Shown: piece by piece, positions 56,127 to 63,976 of the stretch
Position numbering within the stretch: the stretch's first letter is position 1
Layout: each line of letters begins with the position of its first letter
DNA from: an uncultured Alloprevotella sp.
Lineage (GTDB): Bacteria > Bacteroidota > Bacteroidia > Bacteroidales > Bacteroidaceae
Length of the DNA stretch: 64,000 bases
Assembly: GCA_944322095.1 (NCBI GenBank)
Contig: CALUNU010000004.1
Span: 101,315 to 165,314 of the forward strand
Direction: 5' to 3'
Notes under the pieces: model-generated
Told to the model about the DNA's origin: nothing
Database searches by the model: none
What the model saw: the letters and a program-made list of their open reading frames with translations, nothing else
Program-made: the position numbers and the translations under genes

Positions 56127-57314
56127 ATGTACGGAAAATTTCAAGCACACCTTCAGAACGAGCTGAAGGAGATCAAGGAAGCCGGCCTCTACAAGGCCGA
56201 ACGCCTCATAGAGGGGCCGCAGCAGGCTGCCATCCAGGTGGCCGGCAAGGAGGTGCTCAACTTCTGCGCCAACAACTATCTGGGCCTTTCCAACCATCCG
56301 CGCCTCGTTCAGGCCGCCAAGGACATGATGGACCGCCGCGGCTACGGCATGTCGTCGGTTCGCTTCATCTGTGGCACGCAGGACGTGCACAAAGAGCTCG
56401 AAGCCGCCATCTCCGACTATTTCAAGACCGAGGACACCATCCTCTACGCCGCTTGCTTCGACGCCAACGGCGGCGTGTTTGAGCCCTTGCTCACGGCCGA
56501 CGACGCCATCATCTCGGACGCCCTCAACCACGCCTCCATCATCGACGGCGTGCGCCTGTGCAAGGCCAAGCGCTACCGCTACGCCAACGCCGACATGGCC
56601 GACCTGGAACGTTGCTTACAGGAGGCCCAGGCACAGCGCTTCCGCATCGTCGTGACCGACGGCGTCTTCTCGATGGACGGCAACGTAGCCCCGATGGACA
56701 AGATATGCGATCTGGCCGAAAAGTATGACGCCCTCGTCATGGTGGACGAGAGCCACTCGGCCGGCGTTGTGGGCGCCACGGGTCACGGCGTGAGCGAGTT
56801 CTTCGGCACGTACGGCCGCGTCGACATCTATACCGGCACGCTGGGCAAGGCCTTCGGCGGTGCCATGGGTGGCTTCACCACCGGCCGCAAGGAAATTATC
56901 GACATGCTCCGTCAGCGCAGCCGCCCCTACCTGTTCTCCAACTCGGTGGCTCCCGCCATCGTGGGCGCCGCTCTCGAAACGTTCAAGATATTGAAAGAGA
57001 GCAACGCCCTGCACGACAAGCTCGTGGAGAACGTCAATTATTTCCGCGACAAGATGATGGCCGAGGGCTTCGACATCAAGCCCACACAGAGCGCCATCTG
57101 CGCCGTTATGCTCTACGACGCCAAGCTTTCGCAGGAGTATGCCGCCCGTTTGCAGGACGAGGGCATCTACGTCACGGGCTTCTACTATCCCGTCGTGCCC
57201 AAGGGCGAGGCCCGCATCCGCGTGCAGATTTCGGCCGGCCACGAGCGCGAGCATCTCGACAAGTGTATAGCCGCCTTCGTCAAGGTGGGCAAAGAGCTGG
57301 GCGTGCTGAAATAA
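56127..57314 (+). CDS. kbl: Glycine C-acetyltransferase (2-amino-3-ketobutyrate CoA ligase)
   Basis: PLP enzyme of 395 residues splitting 2-amino-3-ketobutyrate with CoA into glycine and acetyl-CoA. The PLP Lys is in IYTGTLGKAFGGAMGG near 240; NFCANNYLGLSNHP, RFICGTQDVHKELE, the aspartate motif VMVDESHSAGVVG and the C-terminal RIRVQISAGHER are all typical. The family also includes serine palmitoyltransferases, but the divergent tdh gene argues for Kbl. A terminator hairpin follows. Confidence 0.93.
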   Translation: MYGKFQAHLQNELKEIKEAGLYKAERLIEGPQQAAIQVAGKEVLNFCANNYLGLSNHPRLVQAAKDMMDRRGYGMSSVRFICGTQDVHKELEAAISDYFKTEDTILYAACFDANGGVFEPLLTADDAIISDALNHASIIDGVRLCKAKRYRYANADMADLERCLQEAQAQRFRIVVTDGVFSMDGNVAPMDKICDLAEKYDALVMVDESHSAGVVGATGHGVSEFFGTYGRVDIYTGTLGKAFGGAMGGFTTGRKEIIDMLRQRSRPYLFSNSVAPAIVGAALETFKILKESNALHDKLVENVNYFRDKMMAEGFDIKPTQSAICAVMLYDAKLSQEYAARLQDEGIYVTGFYYPVVPKGEARIRVQISAGHEREHLDKCIAAFVKVGKELGVLK

Positions 57315-57353
57315 AAATGAGGATTGCCCGGTCAGTGCCGGGAGAGGCATAAG

Positions 57354-57399
57354 GACAGCCCCGCCGCGTCTTTTTGATGACGTGGCGGGGCTGTCGTGT
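57354..57399 (+). terminator. Terminator after kbl
   Basis: Stem GACAGCCCCGCC/GGCGGGGCTGTC with further pairing GCGTC/GACGT around a TTTTTGAT loop. Confidence 0.65.
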
Positions 57400-57466
57400 G
57401 AAAATGGCCGGCGGGCCTGTGCGGCGAGGCCGGCTGTTTCTTATGGCGCGGCGCGGCGTGGGGCCT

Positions 57467-57779
57467 TTAGTCTCTGAACTTTTCGGCTAAGGCGGCGGCC
57501 TGGGTGCAACCGTCGGTCTGGTGGACGTCTCTTTCTTTCAGAACGCCCGCGGCAAGGACTTCGCTCACCATCTCTCATTGCCGCAAAGCGGTTGAGCGTT
57601 TGATGAAGATGCGGGTGTCGAAGCATGTTTCGCACGCATGGCTGCCATCTGTCTTCATGAGGGCGGCGTCGAAGCGTTTTACCTCGTGTCTGCGCGTTTG
57701 GCAGCGTGGATGAAAGCTTCGGTCATGGCGAAAACTGTTGCTTCGTTTGCGGGCTACCGGTAATGACTGTGGTTCTCAT
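57467..57779 (-). pseudogene. Decayed flavodoxin-family NADPH-dependent FMN reductase
   Basis: Pieces of one protein appear in successive frames on the minus strand: MRTTVITGSPQ (FMN-binding start); TEAFIHAAKRA; HEVKRFDAALMKTDG with CETCFDT; and the C-terminal VSEVLAAGVLKERDV ... ALAEKFRD before TAA at 57467. In this family these run in the same order. About 100 codons remain of a usual 180-200, with at least two frameshifts and an internal deletion. It lies behind the NTF2-like gene and near an HxlR regulator, which fits a former redox operon. Confidence 0.7.
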
Positions 57780-57790
57780 GACGGGCGGCT

Positions 57791-58174
57791 TTATGGTTGG
57801 ATGGTGTCGGAATTCTGGTTGTAGGCTTTGGCCACGCATTTCCATTCTCCGTTCATTTTCAACAGCAGGAGGTAGTCTGTAAAATCGATGCGGCCGCCCC
57901 AGTTTTCTTCGAGCACCCGCACGACGGCAAGCGTCTCTTCGACGGCCACGACGTCGACGCGTGCCTTGAAACCGGCACCGGCAGCCACGGTGTCGACGTT
58001 ATTATAGAATTGCTTGATGCTGCCATGTTCCAGTTTGCCGTCCAGATAACCGAAAAGGACGGCTTCATCGGTAAATAATTCCCGGGCATACCGGCTGTTG
58101 CCTTCGGACACACTTCTGACGAATTTCATGGCGGCCGCTTCTACGGCTTTGTACTCTTCGATGCTTGCTCTCAT
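57791..58174 (-). CDS. NTF2/SnoaL-like (lumazine-binding-type) protein
   Basis: Small cytosolic protein of 127 residues with the cone-shaped NTF2-like fold: helical start (EYKAVEAAAMKFVRSVSEGN), AVLFGYLDGKLEHGSIKQFY, and beta strands ending YLLLLKMNGEWKCVAKAYNQ. Such proteins often accompany flavin reductases and HxlR regulators. Here the reductase gene just downstream is decayed, so this may be an orphan survivor. Strong promoter upstream; divergent from the HxlR gene. Confidence 0.8.
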   Translation of the reverse strand: MRASIEEYKAVEAAAMKFVRSVSEGNSRYARELFTDEAVLFGYLDGKLEHGSIKQFYNNVDTVAAGAGFKARVDVVAVEETLAVVRVLEENWGGRIDFTDYLLLLKMNGEWKCVAKAYNQNSDTIQP

Positions 58175-58202
58175 AGCTATCTGCTTGTTGGTTTAACGTC
58201 TG

Positions 58203-58233
58203 CAAAGGTATTTGGAACGTATCGTGTGCGCAA
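58203..58233 (-). promoter_or_regulatory. Promoter of the NTF2-like gene
   Basis: Minus strand: TTG (58231-58233), 20 nt, TACCTTTG (58203-58210), 29 bp before the start. Confidence 0.8.
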
Positions 58234-58266
58234 GTACCGAAAAATTATTCAGGTACTGAAAAGTTT
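58234..58266. promoter_or_regulatory. Candidate HxlR operator (direct repeats)
   Basis: GTACCGAAAAATT at 58234 and GTACTGAAAAGTT at 58253 are direct repeats 19 bp apart, next to the -33 box of the NTF2 gene and upstream of the HxlR gene. HxlR-type regulators are known to use paired direct-repeat sites. Confidence 0.5.
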
Positions 58267-58297
58267 TTCGCTGTATACCCGTTTTGCGTGGTATGCC

Positions 58298-58305
58298 TAT
58301 CTTTG
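58298..58305 (+). promoter_or_regulatory. Probable -7 box for the HxlR gene
   Basis: TATCTTTG, 29 bp before the start; TAnnTTTG match without a properly spaced TTG. Confidence 0.5.
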
Positions 58306-58333
58306 CCTAATGTATGGAAAAGTGTAACGAAGC

Positions 58334-58687
58334 ATGTACGAAAGAAAAATACCGGTAGATTTCGATTGCCCACTGCGGCTGACGATGAGCCTGATTGGCT
58401 CGAAGTGGAAGTCATGTATCCTGGATGAGCTCAGGAGCAAGGTTTTGCGTCCCAGCGGAATTCATAAGTTGTTTCCCGCGGCTTCGCCACGCGTGCTGGA
58501 TTTGCAGTTGAGAGAATTGGTGGATGACGGACTGGTGGAGAAAACGGTTTATCCTGAGTTGCCGCCCCGTTCGGAATATGCCATCACAGATCTGGGGCGT
58601 ACGCTCTTGCCTATTATCGACGCGATGATAGACTGGGGCACGCGCAACGTTGCCCTGTTTGAAAGGAAATACGGCGTCAGGAGTTAG
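58334..58687 (+). CDS. HxlR-family transcriptional regulator
   Basis: Winged-helix regulator of 117 residues. Typical beginning MYERKIPVDFDCPLRLTMSL with a Cys near position 12, as in redox- or electrophile-sensing HxlR proteins. Then LIGSKWKSCILDELRSKVLR (recognition region), PRVLDLQLRELVDDGLVEKT and SEYAITDLGRTLLPIID. Divergent from the NTF2-like gene and the reductase relic, its probable targets. Codon use is less GC-rich than the housekeeping genes. Confidence 0.9.
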   Translation: MYERKIPVDFDCPLRLTMSLIGSKWKSCILDELRSKVLRPSGIHKLFPAASPRVLDLQLRELVDDGLVEKTVYPELPPRSEYAITDLGRTLLPIIDAMIDWGTRNVALFERKYGVRS

Positions 58688-58803
58688 GCGTGCCGGCGGG
58701 CGTGGTGGTGCCGGAAAGTTCTCGGCGGGAAAGGGAGGCGCGAGAGAAAATACGGCCTTCTCAAAAAAATACGGTTTTTATGTCGGATTAAAAAAGAAAG
58801 GCA

Positions 58804-58811
58804 TATCTTTG
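58804..58811 (+). promoter_or_regulatory. Probable -7 box for the acyl-CoA synthetase gene
   Basis: TATCTTTG, 26 bp before the start codon; no strong -33 element. Confidence 0.55.
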
Positions 58812-58836
58812 TGGTGCGTGTTAAACTCTGGAAACT

Positions 58837-60672
58837 ATGCTCAACAATTGTCATCTCTCCCGCCTTATCGACAGTCAGGCTGCCAAGTACGGGCAGCGCA
58901 CGGCGCTGAGTTATCGTGACTATGCCTTAGGACGGTGGATGCCCGTTTCGTGGAATCAGTTTTCCGATACGGTCGATGCTGTTGCGCGTTCGTTGCTGGC
59001 GTTGGGTGTGGGCGCGCAGGAAAACATAGCCACATTCTCGCAGAATAAGCCCGAATGTTTTTTTGTTGATTTCGGTGCCTACAAGGTACGGGCCGTCACG
59101 ATACCGTTCTATGCCACGAGCAGCGGAGCCCAGATGGTCTACATGATGAACGACGCCGATGTGCGTTTTCTCTTCGTAGGCGAGCAGGAGCAGTATGACA
59201 CGGCCGTCAGCGTGGCATCCCATTGCGGACGGTTGGAGCGCATCATCATCTTCGACCCCGAGGTGCGCCGCTGTGAGAAGGACGGGTTGTCGATGTATTT
59301 CAGCGAGTTCCTGTCGTTGGGCCGCGAGGCTGACGTTGCCAGCGAGATGGAGCGACGCCTCGGCGACGCTTGCATGACCGACTTAGCCAACATTCTGTAT
59401 ACGAGCGGTACGACGGGGGCAAGCAAGGGGGTGATGCTCACGTATGGCATGTATCACGAAGCTTTCCGTGCCAACGACCTGGTGCTGCCGGTGAGTGAAA
59501 AAGACGTGGTGCTTGACTTTCTCCCCCTGACACACATTTTCGAACGGGCGTGGTCCTACTTTTGCTTGGCTCAGGGAGCGAAGCTGGCTGTCAATCTGCG
59601 GCCGGCTGATGTTCTTCGCTCCTTACAGGAAGTGCACCCCACGTGCATGAGTTCCGTTCCGCGGTTTTGGGAAAAAGTGTACCGCGCCGTGCTCGACAAG
59701 ATGGAGAACAGCGGCCCCGCCCTGCGCAAACTCATCGGGGCAGCCCTCGAAACGGGCGGAACCTACTGGACCGAGTATGCCTCGCGCGGCGTGACGCCGC
59801 CCCTGGCCCTGCGGCTGCGCTACGCCTTCTTCTCGCGCACCATCATACGCTACCTGCGCCACACGCTCGGCTTGGAGGACGGCAACATCTTCCCCGTGGC
59901 CGGCGCCACCGTGTCGCCCGAGGTGGAGCGCTTCGTCCATGCGGCCGGGCTCAACATCATTGTGGGCTACGGCCTGACGGAGTCGACGGCCACCGTCTCG
60001 TGCGACGTGATGGGGCAGCCCATTACGACGGGTTCCGTGGGCCGCGTCATCGACGGGCTCGAGCTGAAGATAGGCGACAACAATGAAATTCTGCTCCGCG
60101 GGAAGACCATCACGCCGGGCTATTATAAAAAGGAGCGACTCACGGCCGATACCATCGACGCCGACGGGTGGTTCCACACGGGCGACGCTGGCTATCTGCG
60201 CAACGGCGAGCTCTTCCTGACGGAACGCATCAAGGACATGTTCAAGACGTCGAACGGAAAATACATCTCGCCGCAACTCATCGAAACAAAGCTGACCCTC
60301 GACAAATATATCGACCAGGCAGTGGTGGTGGCCGACCGCCGCAAGTTTGTCGCGGCCCTCATCGTGCCCGTCAGAGAGCAGGTGGAGCGCTATGCCGCCG
60401 CGCACGACATCGCCTGGGGCAGCATCGGGGAGCTCTATGCCGACGCCCGCATACAGAAACTCTTCGCCGCGCGCATCGAAACGATGCAGCAAGACCTGGC
60501 CCACTACGAGAAAGTGAAGCGCTTCCTCCTGCTGACGCGACCATTCAGCATGGAGACGGGCGAACTCACCAACACGCTCAAGGTGCGCCGCGCTGTCGTG
60601 TACGAACACTACGCCGAAAGCATCGACCGCCTCTACGAAGAGGCCGAACAGGAGCAGGCTGCCCGCGCGTAA
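58837..60672 (+). CDS. Long-chain fatty-acid-CoA ligase (AMP-binding)
   Basis: Adenylate-forming enzyme of 611 residues activating fatty acids to acyl-CoA. P-loop-like motif ILYTSGTTGASKGVML near 190, followed by DFLPLTHIFERAWSYF, VGYGLTESTATVSCDV (A5) and the hinge region GWFHTGDAGYLRNGELFLTE. The C-terminal domain has RIKDMFKTSNGKYISP. Close in style to FadD15-type enzymes of Bacteroidetes. Monocistronic; the prfB promoter begins directly after the stop. Confidence 0.93.
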   Translation: MLNNCHLSRLIDSQAAKYGQRTALSYRDYALGRWMPVSWNQFSDTVDAVARSLLALGVGAQENIATFSQNKPECFFVDFGAYKVRAVTIPFYATSSGAQMVYMMNDADVRFLFVGEQEQYDTAVSVASHCGRLERIIIFDPEVRRCEKDGLSMYFSEFLSLGREADVASEMERRLGDACMTDLANILYTSGTTGASKGVMLTYGMYHEAFRANDLVLPVSEKDVVLDFLPLTHIFERAWSYFCLAQGAKLAVNLRPADVLRSLQEVHPTCMSSVPRFWEKVYRAVLDKMENSGPALRKLIGAALETGGTYWTEYASRGVTPPLALRLRYAFFSRTIIRYLRHTLGLEDGNIFPVAGATVSPEVERFVHAAGLNIIVGYGLTESTATVSCDVMGQPITTGSVGRVIDGLELKIGDNNEILLRGKTITPGYYKKERLTADTIDADGWFHTGDAGYLRNGELFLTERIKDMFKTSNGKYISPQLIETKLTLDKYIDQAVVVADRRKFVAALIVPVREQVERYAAAHDIAWGSIGELYADARIQKLFAARIETMQQDLAHYEKVKRFLLLTRPFSMETGELTNTLKVRRAVVYEHYAESIDRLYEEAEQEQAARA

Positions 60673-60684
60673 CGCTTTTTTTCG

Positions 60685-60692
60685 TACTTTTG
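60685..60692 (+). promoter_or_regulatory. Probable -7 box for prfB
   Basis: TACTTTTG, 38 bp before the start; followed by the small hairpin GGACG-AAAAG-CGTCC (60694-60708) in the leader. Confidence 0.6.
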
Positions 60693-60730
60693 CGGACGAA
60701 AAGCGTCCAACAGACTACTTAGAACAGGAA

Positions 60731-61849
60731 ATGATAACCATAGAACAACTGAAAGCTACCAAAGAACGCGCAGAAGCGCTCCACCGTTATCTCGACATCG
60801 ACGCCAAGCAGATGCAGTATGAGGAAGAACAGCTGCGAACGCAGGCGCCGGGCTTCTGGGACGACGCCAAAAAGGCCGAGGAACAGATGAAGAAGGTGAA
60901 AGGCCTCGAAAAGTGGATCAACGGCTACAAGGAGGTGGAGATGCTCGTGGAGGAGCTGTCGCTGGCGTTCGACTTTCACAAGGACGGCATGGTGAGCGAA
61001 GAGGAGGTGGACGACGACTATGCAAAAGCCATCGCCGCCATAGAGGCGCTCGAACTGAAAAACATGCTGCGCCGCGAAGAGGACGTGATGGACTGCGTCC
61101 TGAAAATCAACTCCGGCGCGGGAGGCACCGAGAGCCAGGACTGGGCCGAAATGCTCATGCGCATGTATATGCGCTATGCCGAGGCTCACGGCTACCGTGT
61201 CAAGATATCCAACTTGCAGGACGGCGACGAGGCAGGCATCAAAACCGTGACGATGGAAATCGAGGGCGAGTATGCCTACGGATACCTCAAAAGCGAGAAC
61301 GGCGTGCACCGCCTGGTGCGCGTTTCGCCCTACAACGCACAGGGCAAGCGCATGACGAGCTTTGCCTCCGTCTTCGTCACACCGCTGGTGGACGACAGCA
61401 TCGAGGTGTATGTCGACCCGTCGAAAATCAGCTGGGACCTCTTCCGCTCGGGCGGCGCCGGTGGTCAGAACGTCAACAAGGTGGAGACGGGCGTGCGCCT
61501 GCGCTACCAGTATAAAGACCCCGACACGGGCGAGGAGGAAGAAATCCTTATCGAAAACACCGAGAGCCGCAAGCAGCTCGAAAACCGCGAAAACGCCATG
61601 CGCCTGCTCCGTTCGCAACTCTACGACCGTGCCTTGCAGAAGAAAAAGGCTGCACAGGCAAAAATCGAGGCCGGCAAGAAAAAGATAGAGTGGGGCAGCC
61701 AGATCAGAAGCTACGTCTTCGACGACCGCCGCGTGAAGGACCACCGCACGGGCTACCAGACAAGCGACGTGGGTGGCGTGATGGACGGAAAAATAGACGG
61801 CTTCATCAAAGCCTATCTCATGGAATTTTCGGAGCAGGAGCCTGCGTGA
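60731..61849 (+). CDS. prfB: Peptide chain release factor 2
   Basis: Releases peptides at UGA and UAA stops; 372 residues. The GGQ catalytic loop is in RSGGAGGQNVNKVETGVRL near 245; the recognition domain includes VRVSPYNAQGKRMTSFASV. Unlike E. coli, no programmed frameshift is present: the segment matching the shift site reads HRYLDIDAKQM with CTCGAC in place of a stop, and the frame is continuous from 60731. Followed by a 48-residue membrane protein gene and a CYTH gene, probably one transcript. Confidence 0.96.
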   Translation: MITIEQLKATKERAEALHRYLDIDAKQMQYEEEQLRTQAPGFWDDAKKAEEQMKKVKGLEKWINGYKEVEMLVEELSLAFDFHKDGMVSEEEVDDDYAKAIAAIEALELKNMLRREEDVMDCVLKINSGAGGTESQDWAEMLMRMYMRYAEAHGYRVKISNLQDGDEAGIKTVTMEIEGEYAYGYLKSENGVHRLVRVSPYNAQGKRMTSFASVFVTPLVDDSIEVYVDPSKISWDLFRSGGAGGQNVNKVETGVRLRYQYKDPDTGEEEEILIENTESRKQLENRENAMRLLRSQLYDRALQKKKAAQAKIEAGKKKIEWGSQIRSYVFDDRRVKDHRTGYQTSDVGGVMDGKIDGFIKAYLMEFSEQEPA

Positions 61850-61867
61850 ACGTAGGCCCGCCCACTC

Positions 61868-61882
61868 CTATATATAATAAGG
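61868..61882 (-). repeat. AT-island 15-mer, copy 3 (after prfB)
   Basis: Reverse complement reads CCTTATTATATATAG, identical to the argS and typA copies; sits 18 bp after the prfB stop and 20 bp before the next start. Confidence 0.7.
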
Positions 61883-61901
61883 AACCTAAAACTGCATTAC
61901 C

Positions 61902-62048
61902 ATGAACCAAAAACGCAAACTGAAAGCTCAGACCCGCAATGCACGCCAGGCGCGCCAGGCACGCAGGGTGGTCAACGGAATATTCATCGGCCTCATTGTG
62001 CTGATGGTGGTCATCCTCATCGCTTATTACCTCTGGCAGGGCGTATAG
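61902..62048 (+). CDS. Small 48-residue single-span membrane protein
   Basis: Short gene between prfB and the CYTH gene. The product has a very basic N-terminus (MNQKRKLKAQTRNARQARQA) followed by one strong hydrophobic helix (GIFIGLIVLMVVILIAYYLW), so the charged end should face the cytosol. No family recognised. Support: correct spacing (52 bp after prfB, 9 bp before the CYTH start), a clean ATG, and a sensible membrane profile. Function unknown. Confidence 0.7.
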   Translation: MNQKRKLKAQTRNARQARQARRVVNGIFIGLIVLMVVILIAYYLWQGV

Positions 62049-62057
62049 ACGGCGGTT

Positions 62058-62570
62058 ATGGCGATCGAAATAGAACGGAAATTTCTCGTGGACGGCGACT
62101 ACAAGGCGCTCTCAGCCTCGCATACGCGCATCGTTCAGGGATATATATGCAGCGAGCGCGGCCGTACCGTACGGGTGCGCCTGCGCGACGAACGTTCTTA
62201 CCTCACCATCAAGGGGCCCTCGCTCGACGGCGGCCTCTCGCGCTACGAGTTCGAGAAAGAAATCACGCGCGACGAGGCCCTCTCGCTCCTGCATCTGTGC
62301 GAGCCGGGCATCATCGACAAGGTGCGCTGGCTGGTGCCCTTTGGCGGCCATACGTTCGAAGTGGATGAGTTTTTCGGCGAAAACGAAGGCCTCGTCGTGG
62401 CCGAAGTGGAGCTGCAACAGGCCGACGAAACGTTTGAACGCCCGACGTTCCTGGGCCCTGAGGTGACGGGAGAGCGCAGATATTATAATGCGCAGCTGCG
62501 CGTGCGCCCTTATAAGCTGTGGAACGCGGAGGAACGCCGCGGCAAGGCCGACGTGCAGGAAGCAAAATGA
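62058..62570 (+). CDS. CYTH-domain protein (triphosphate tunnel metalloenzyme family)
   Basis: Protein of 170 residues of the CYTH superfamily, which hydrolyses inorganic triphosphate or related substrates. The defining ExExK motif is in MAIEIERKFLVDGDY. Later strands carry alternating charged residues lining the tunnel: TVRVRLRDERSYLTIKGP, YEFEKEITRDEA, FEVDEFFGENEG and VVAEVEL. The C-terminus ends with a Lys/Arg/Glu-rich tail. Likely co-transcribed with prfB and the small membrane protein. Confidence 0.9.
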   Translation: MAIEIERKFLVDGDYKALSASHTRIVQGYICSERGRTVRVRLRDERSYLTIKGPSLDGGLSRYEFEKEITRDEALSLLHLCEPGIIDKVRWLVPFGGHTFEVDEFFGENEGLVVAEVELQQADETFERPTFLGPEVTGERRYYNAQLRVRPYKLWNAEERRGKADVQEAK

Positions 62571-62633
62571 ACAGAGAATAACGGGTTTCCGTGATTTTCG
62601 GCGTGGAAAAAGCAAAAAGTGCAGGACATTCTT

Positions 62634-62662
62634 TTGAAAGTCCTGCTTTTTGTTTATATTTG
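62634..62662 (+). promoter_or_regulatory. Promoter of the YiiX-like lipoprotein gene
   Basis: TTG (62634-62636), 18 nt, TATATTTG (62655-62662), 34 bp before the start. Confidence 0.7.
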
Positions 62663-62695
62663 TCACAGAGATATAATACTATGTATCCCTCTCCT

Positions 62696-63310
62696 ATGAA
62701 AACATTGCCATCATCTATGATAATGTGCCTGCTGGTGTTGTCGGTGCTTTCGTGCAAGCAGTCCGAAACAAGAAAGACGCTGTTGCCCGAGGGCGTGCGT
62801 TTGCAGCCGGGCGATGTGGTTTTTCGTCGTGGCAGTGGGCTGACAAGCCGTATGGTGCTTTGGCTGGATGGCGACGGCCGTTATTCGCATGTGGGCATTG
62901 TGGTGGATTCGGCTGGAGTGCCCATGGTGGTGCATGCAGTTCCCGACGAGCCGGACTATCAGGGCGACGTCGATCGTGTAAAAATGGAACTCCCGGAAGC
63001 TTTCTTCTCTCAAAATCGCACAAGCGTGGGTGCGGTGATGCGTCCCTACGATGAGGCGGCCGGGAAAAAGGCTGCAAGCGAGGCGTGGAAGATATATCGT
63101 CGGGGAGTGGCCTTTGATCACGACTATGACGAGACCGATACTACGAAGATGCATTGTACGGAGCTGGTGCTTTTTGCTTACGCAAAGGCACATTATCCGC
63201 TTGTGAAGGGAAAACCTCGCACAATGCAGTTTGCAGGGCGGAAGTTTACGTGCAGTTTACCCTCGAGCATTTATGGCTCTGAGAAATTGAAAAGAGTGTT
63301 AGTCTTCTAA
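62696..63310 (+). CDS. YiiX/YaeF-like permuted NlpC/P60 lipoprotein
   Basis: Predicted lipoprotein of 204 residues with a papain-like (circularly permuted NlpC/P60) peptidase or amidase fold. The signal MKTLPSSMIMCLLVLSVLSC supports the start at 62696; Met 62681 is an alternative. Family features: LQPGDVVFRRGSG, the catalytic His in YSHVGIVVDSAG near 75, and the catalytic Cys in MHCTELVLFAYAKA near 160. Substrate unknown: lipid or peptidoglycan-linked in relatives. AT-richer than genes to the left. Confidence 0.85.
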   Translation: MKTLPSSMIMCLLVLSVLSCKQSETRKTLLPEGVRLQPGDVVFRRGSGLTSRMVLWLDGDGRYSHVGIVVDSAGVPMVVHAVPDEPDYQGDVDRVKMELPEAFFSQNRTSVGAVMRPYDEAAGKKAASEAWKIYRRGVAFDHDYDETDTTKMHCTELVLFAYAKAHYPLVKGKPRTMQFAGRKFTCSLPSSIYGSEKLKRVLVF

Positions 63311-63338
63311 TATTATTCACCCGTTAAAATTTTATGTT

Positions 63339-63740
63339 ATGAAAAGTTTATTGAAAGTTTTTGCAGCCTTCTCGTTGTTCTTGTTGGTGGCTTGTGGTGG
63401 CAACACGCCTTCGGCCGTGGCAGAAAAGGCTTACGGCTACATGAAAGACGGCGAATATGCCAAGTGCGTTGAATTGATGTATTCTGATACGGAAAATTCT
63501 GAGGAATATGAGGCCGGTGCCAAAATGATGGAAGGCATGTTGCAGGCAAGCTACGAGAAAGCAAAAGCCAAGAATGGTGGCATTAAGTCCTATGAAGTGG
63601 TTTCAGAAGAATTGAGCGAGGATGGAGAGGAAGCCGTCGTGAATATGAAAGTCACCTATGAGGACGGTTCCGTTGACGACGAGGATATGAAGCTGAAAAA
63701 GAACAAAGATGGCGATTGGAAGTTGTATCTGGGAAAATAA
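63339..63740 (+). CDS. DUF4878-type small lipoprotein
   Basis: Lipoprotein of 133 residues: MKSLLKVFAAFSLFLLVACG with the acylated Cys at 19. The mature part is an NTF2-like domain, with TPSAVAEKAYGYMKDGEYAK and AVVNMKVTYEDGSVDDEDMK before the end DGDWKLYLGK, as in DUF4878 proteins. Function unknown. It is 28 bp after the YiiX-like gene and ends at a hairpin terminator, so the two are probably an operon. Confidence 0.8.
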   Translation: MKSLLKVFAAFSLFLLVACGGNTPSAVAEKAYGYMKDGEYAKCVELMYSDTENSEEYEAGAKMMEGMLQASYEKAKAKNGGIKSYEVVSEELSEDGEEAVVNMKVTYEDGSVDDEDMKLKKNKDGDWKLYLGK

Positions 63741-63785
63741 CCGATAGAGGTTGCTCCTATATTATATAATGAGAAAAGCAAGAGA

Positions 63786-63820
63786 GGGCTGCCTGTGCTA
63801 AACGCGCGGGCAGTCTTTTT
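63786..63820 (+). terminator. Terminator after the DUF4878 gene
   Basis: Stem GGCTGCC/GGGCAGTC with a GC-rich inner part, then TTTTTATATAATAGG. Confidence 0.65.
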
Positions 63821-63944
63821 ATATAATAGGCCGTCTCAAAAAAGTTTCCCCTGTTGTGAATTTTATAATCGTGTGAGTTACAGTCTTTTGCCCGCGATTT
63901 TCAGAATTTCCCCGAAAATTTTCTCAAAAAAACTTGCGAAAAAG

Positions 63945-63976
63945 TTTGGTCAGAAGCTGGGGAGTGCGTACTTTTG
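63945..63976 (+). promoter_or_regulatory. Strong promoter at the window end
   Basis: TTTG (63945-63948), 20 nt, TACTTTTG (63969-63976), followed by CACCCGCAAACGGG. The region upstream is unusually A/T-rich with A-tracts. The gene lies outside; the sequence after the -7 box recalls Bacteroidales rRNA-type leaders, but that is only an impression. Confidence 0.65.

Noticed and set aside
56127..57314. Serine palmitoyltransferase for sphingolipids
   Set aside because: Same PLP family, but pairing with tdh and close similarity of motifs to Kbl make glycine acetyltransferase more likely.
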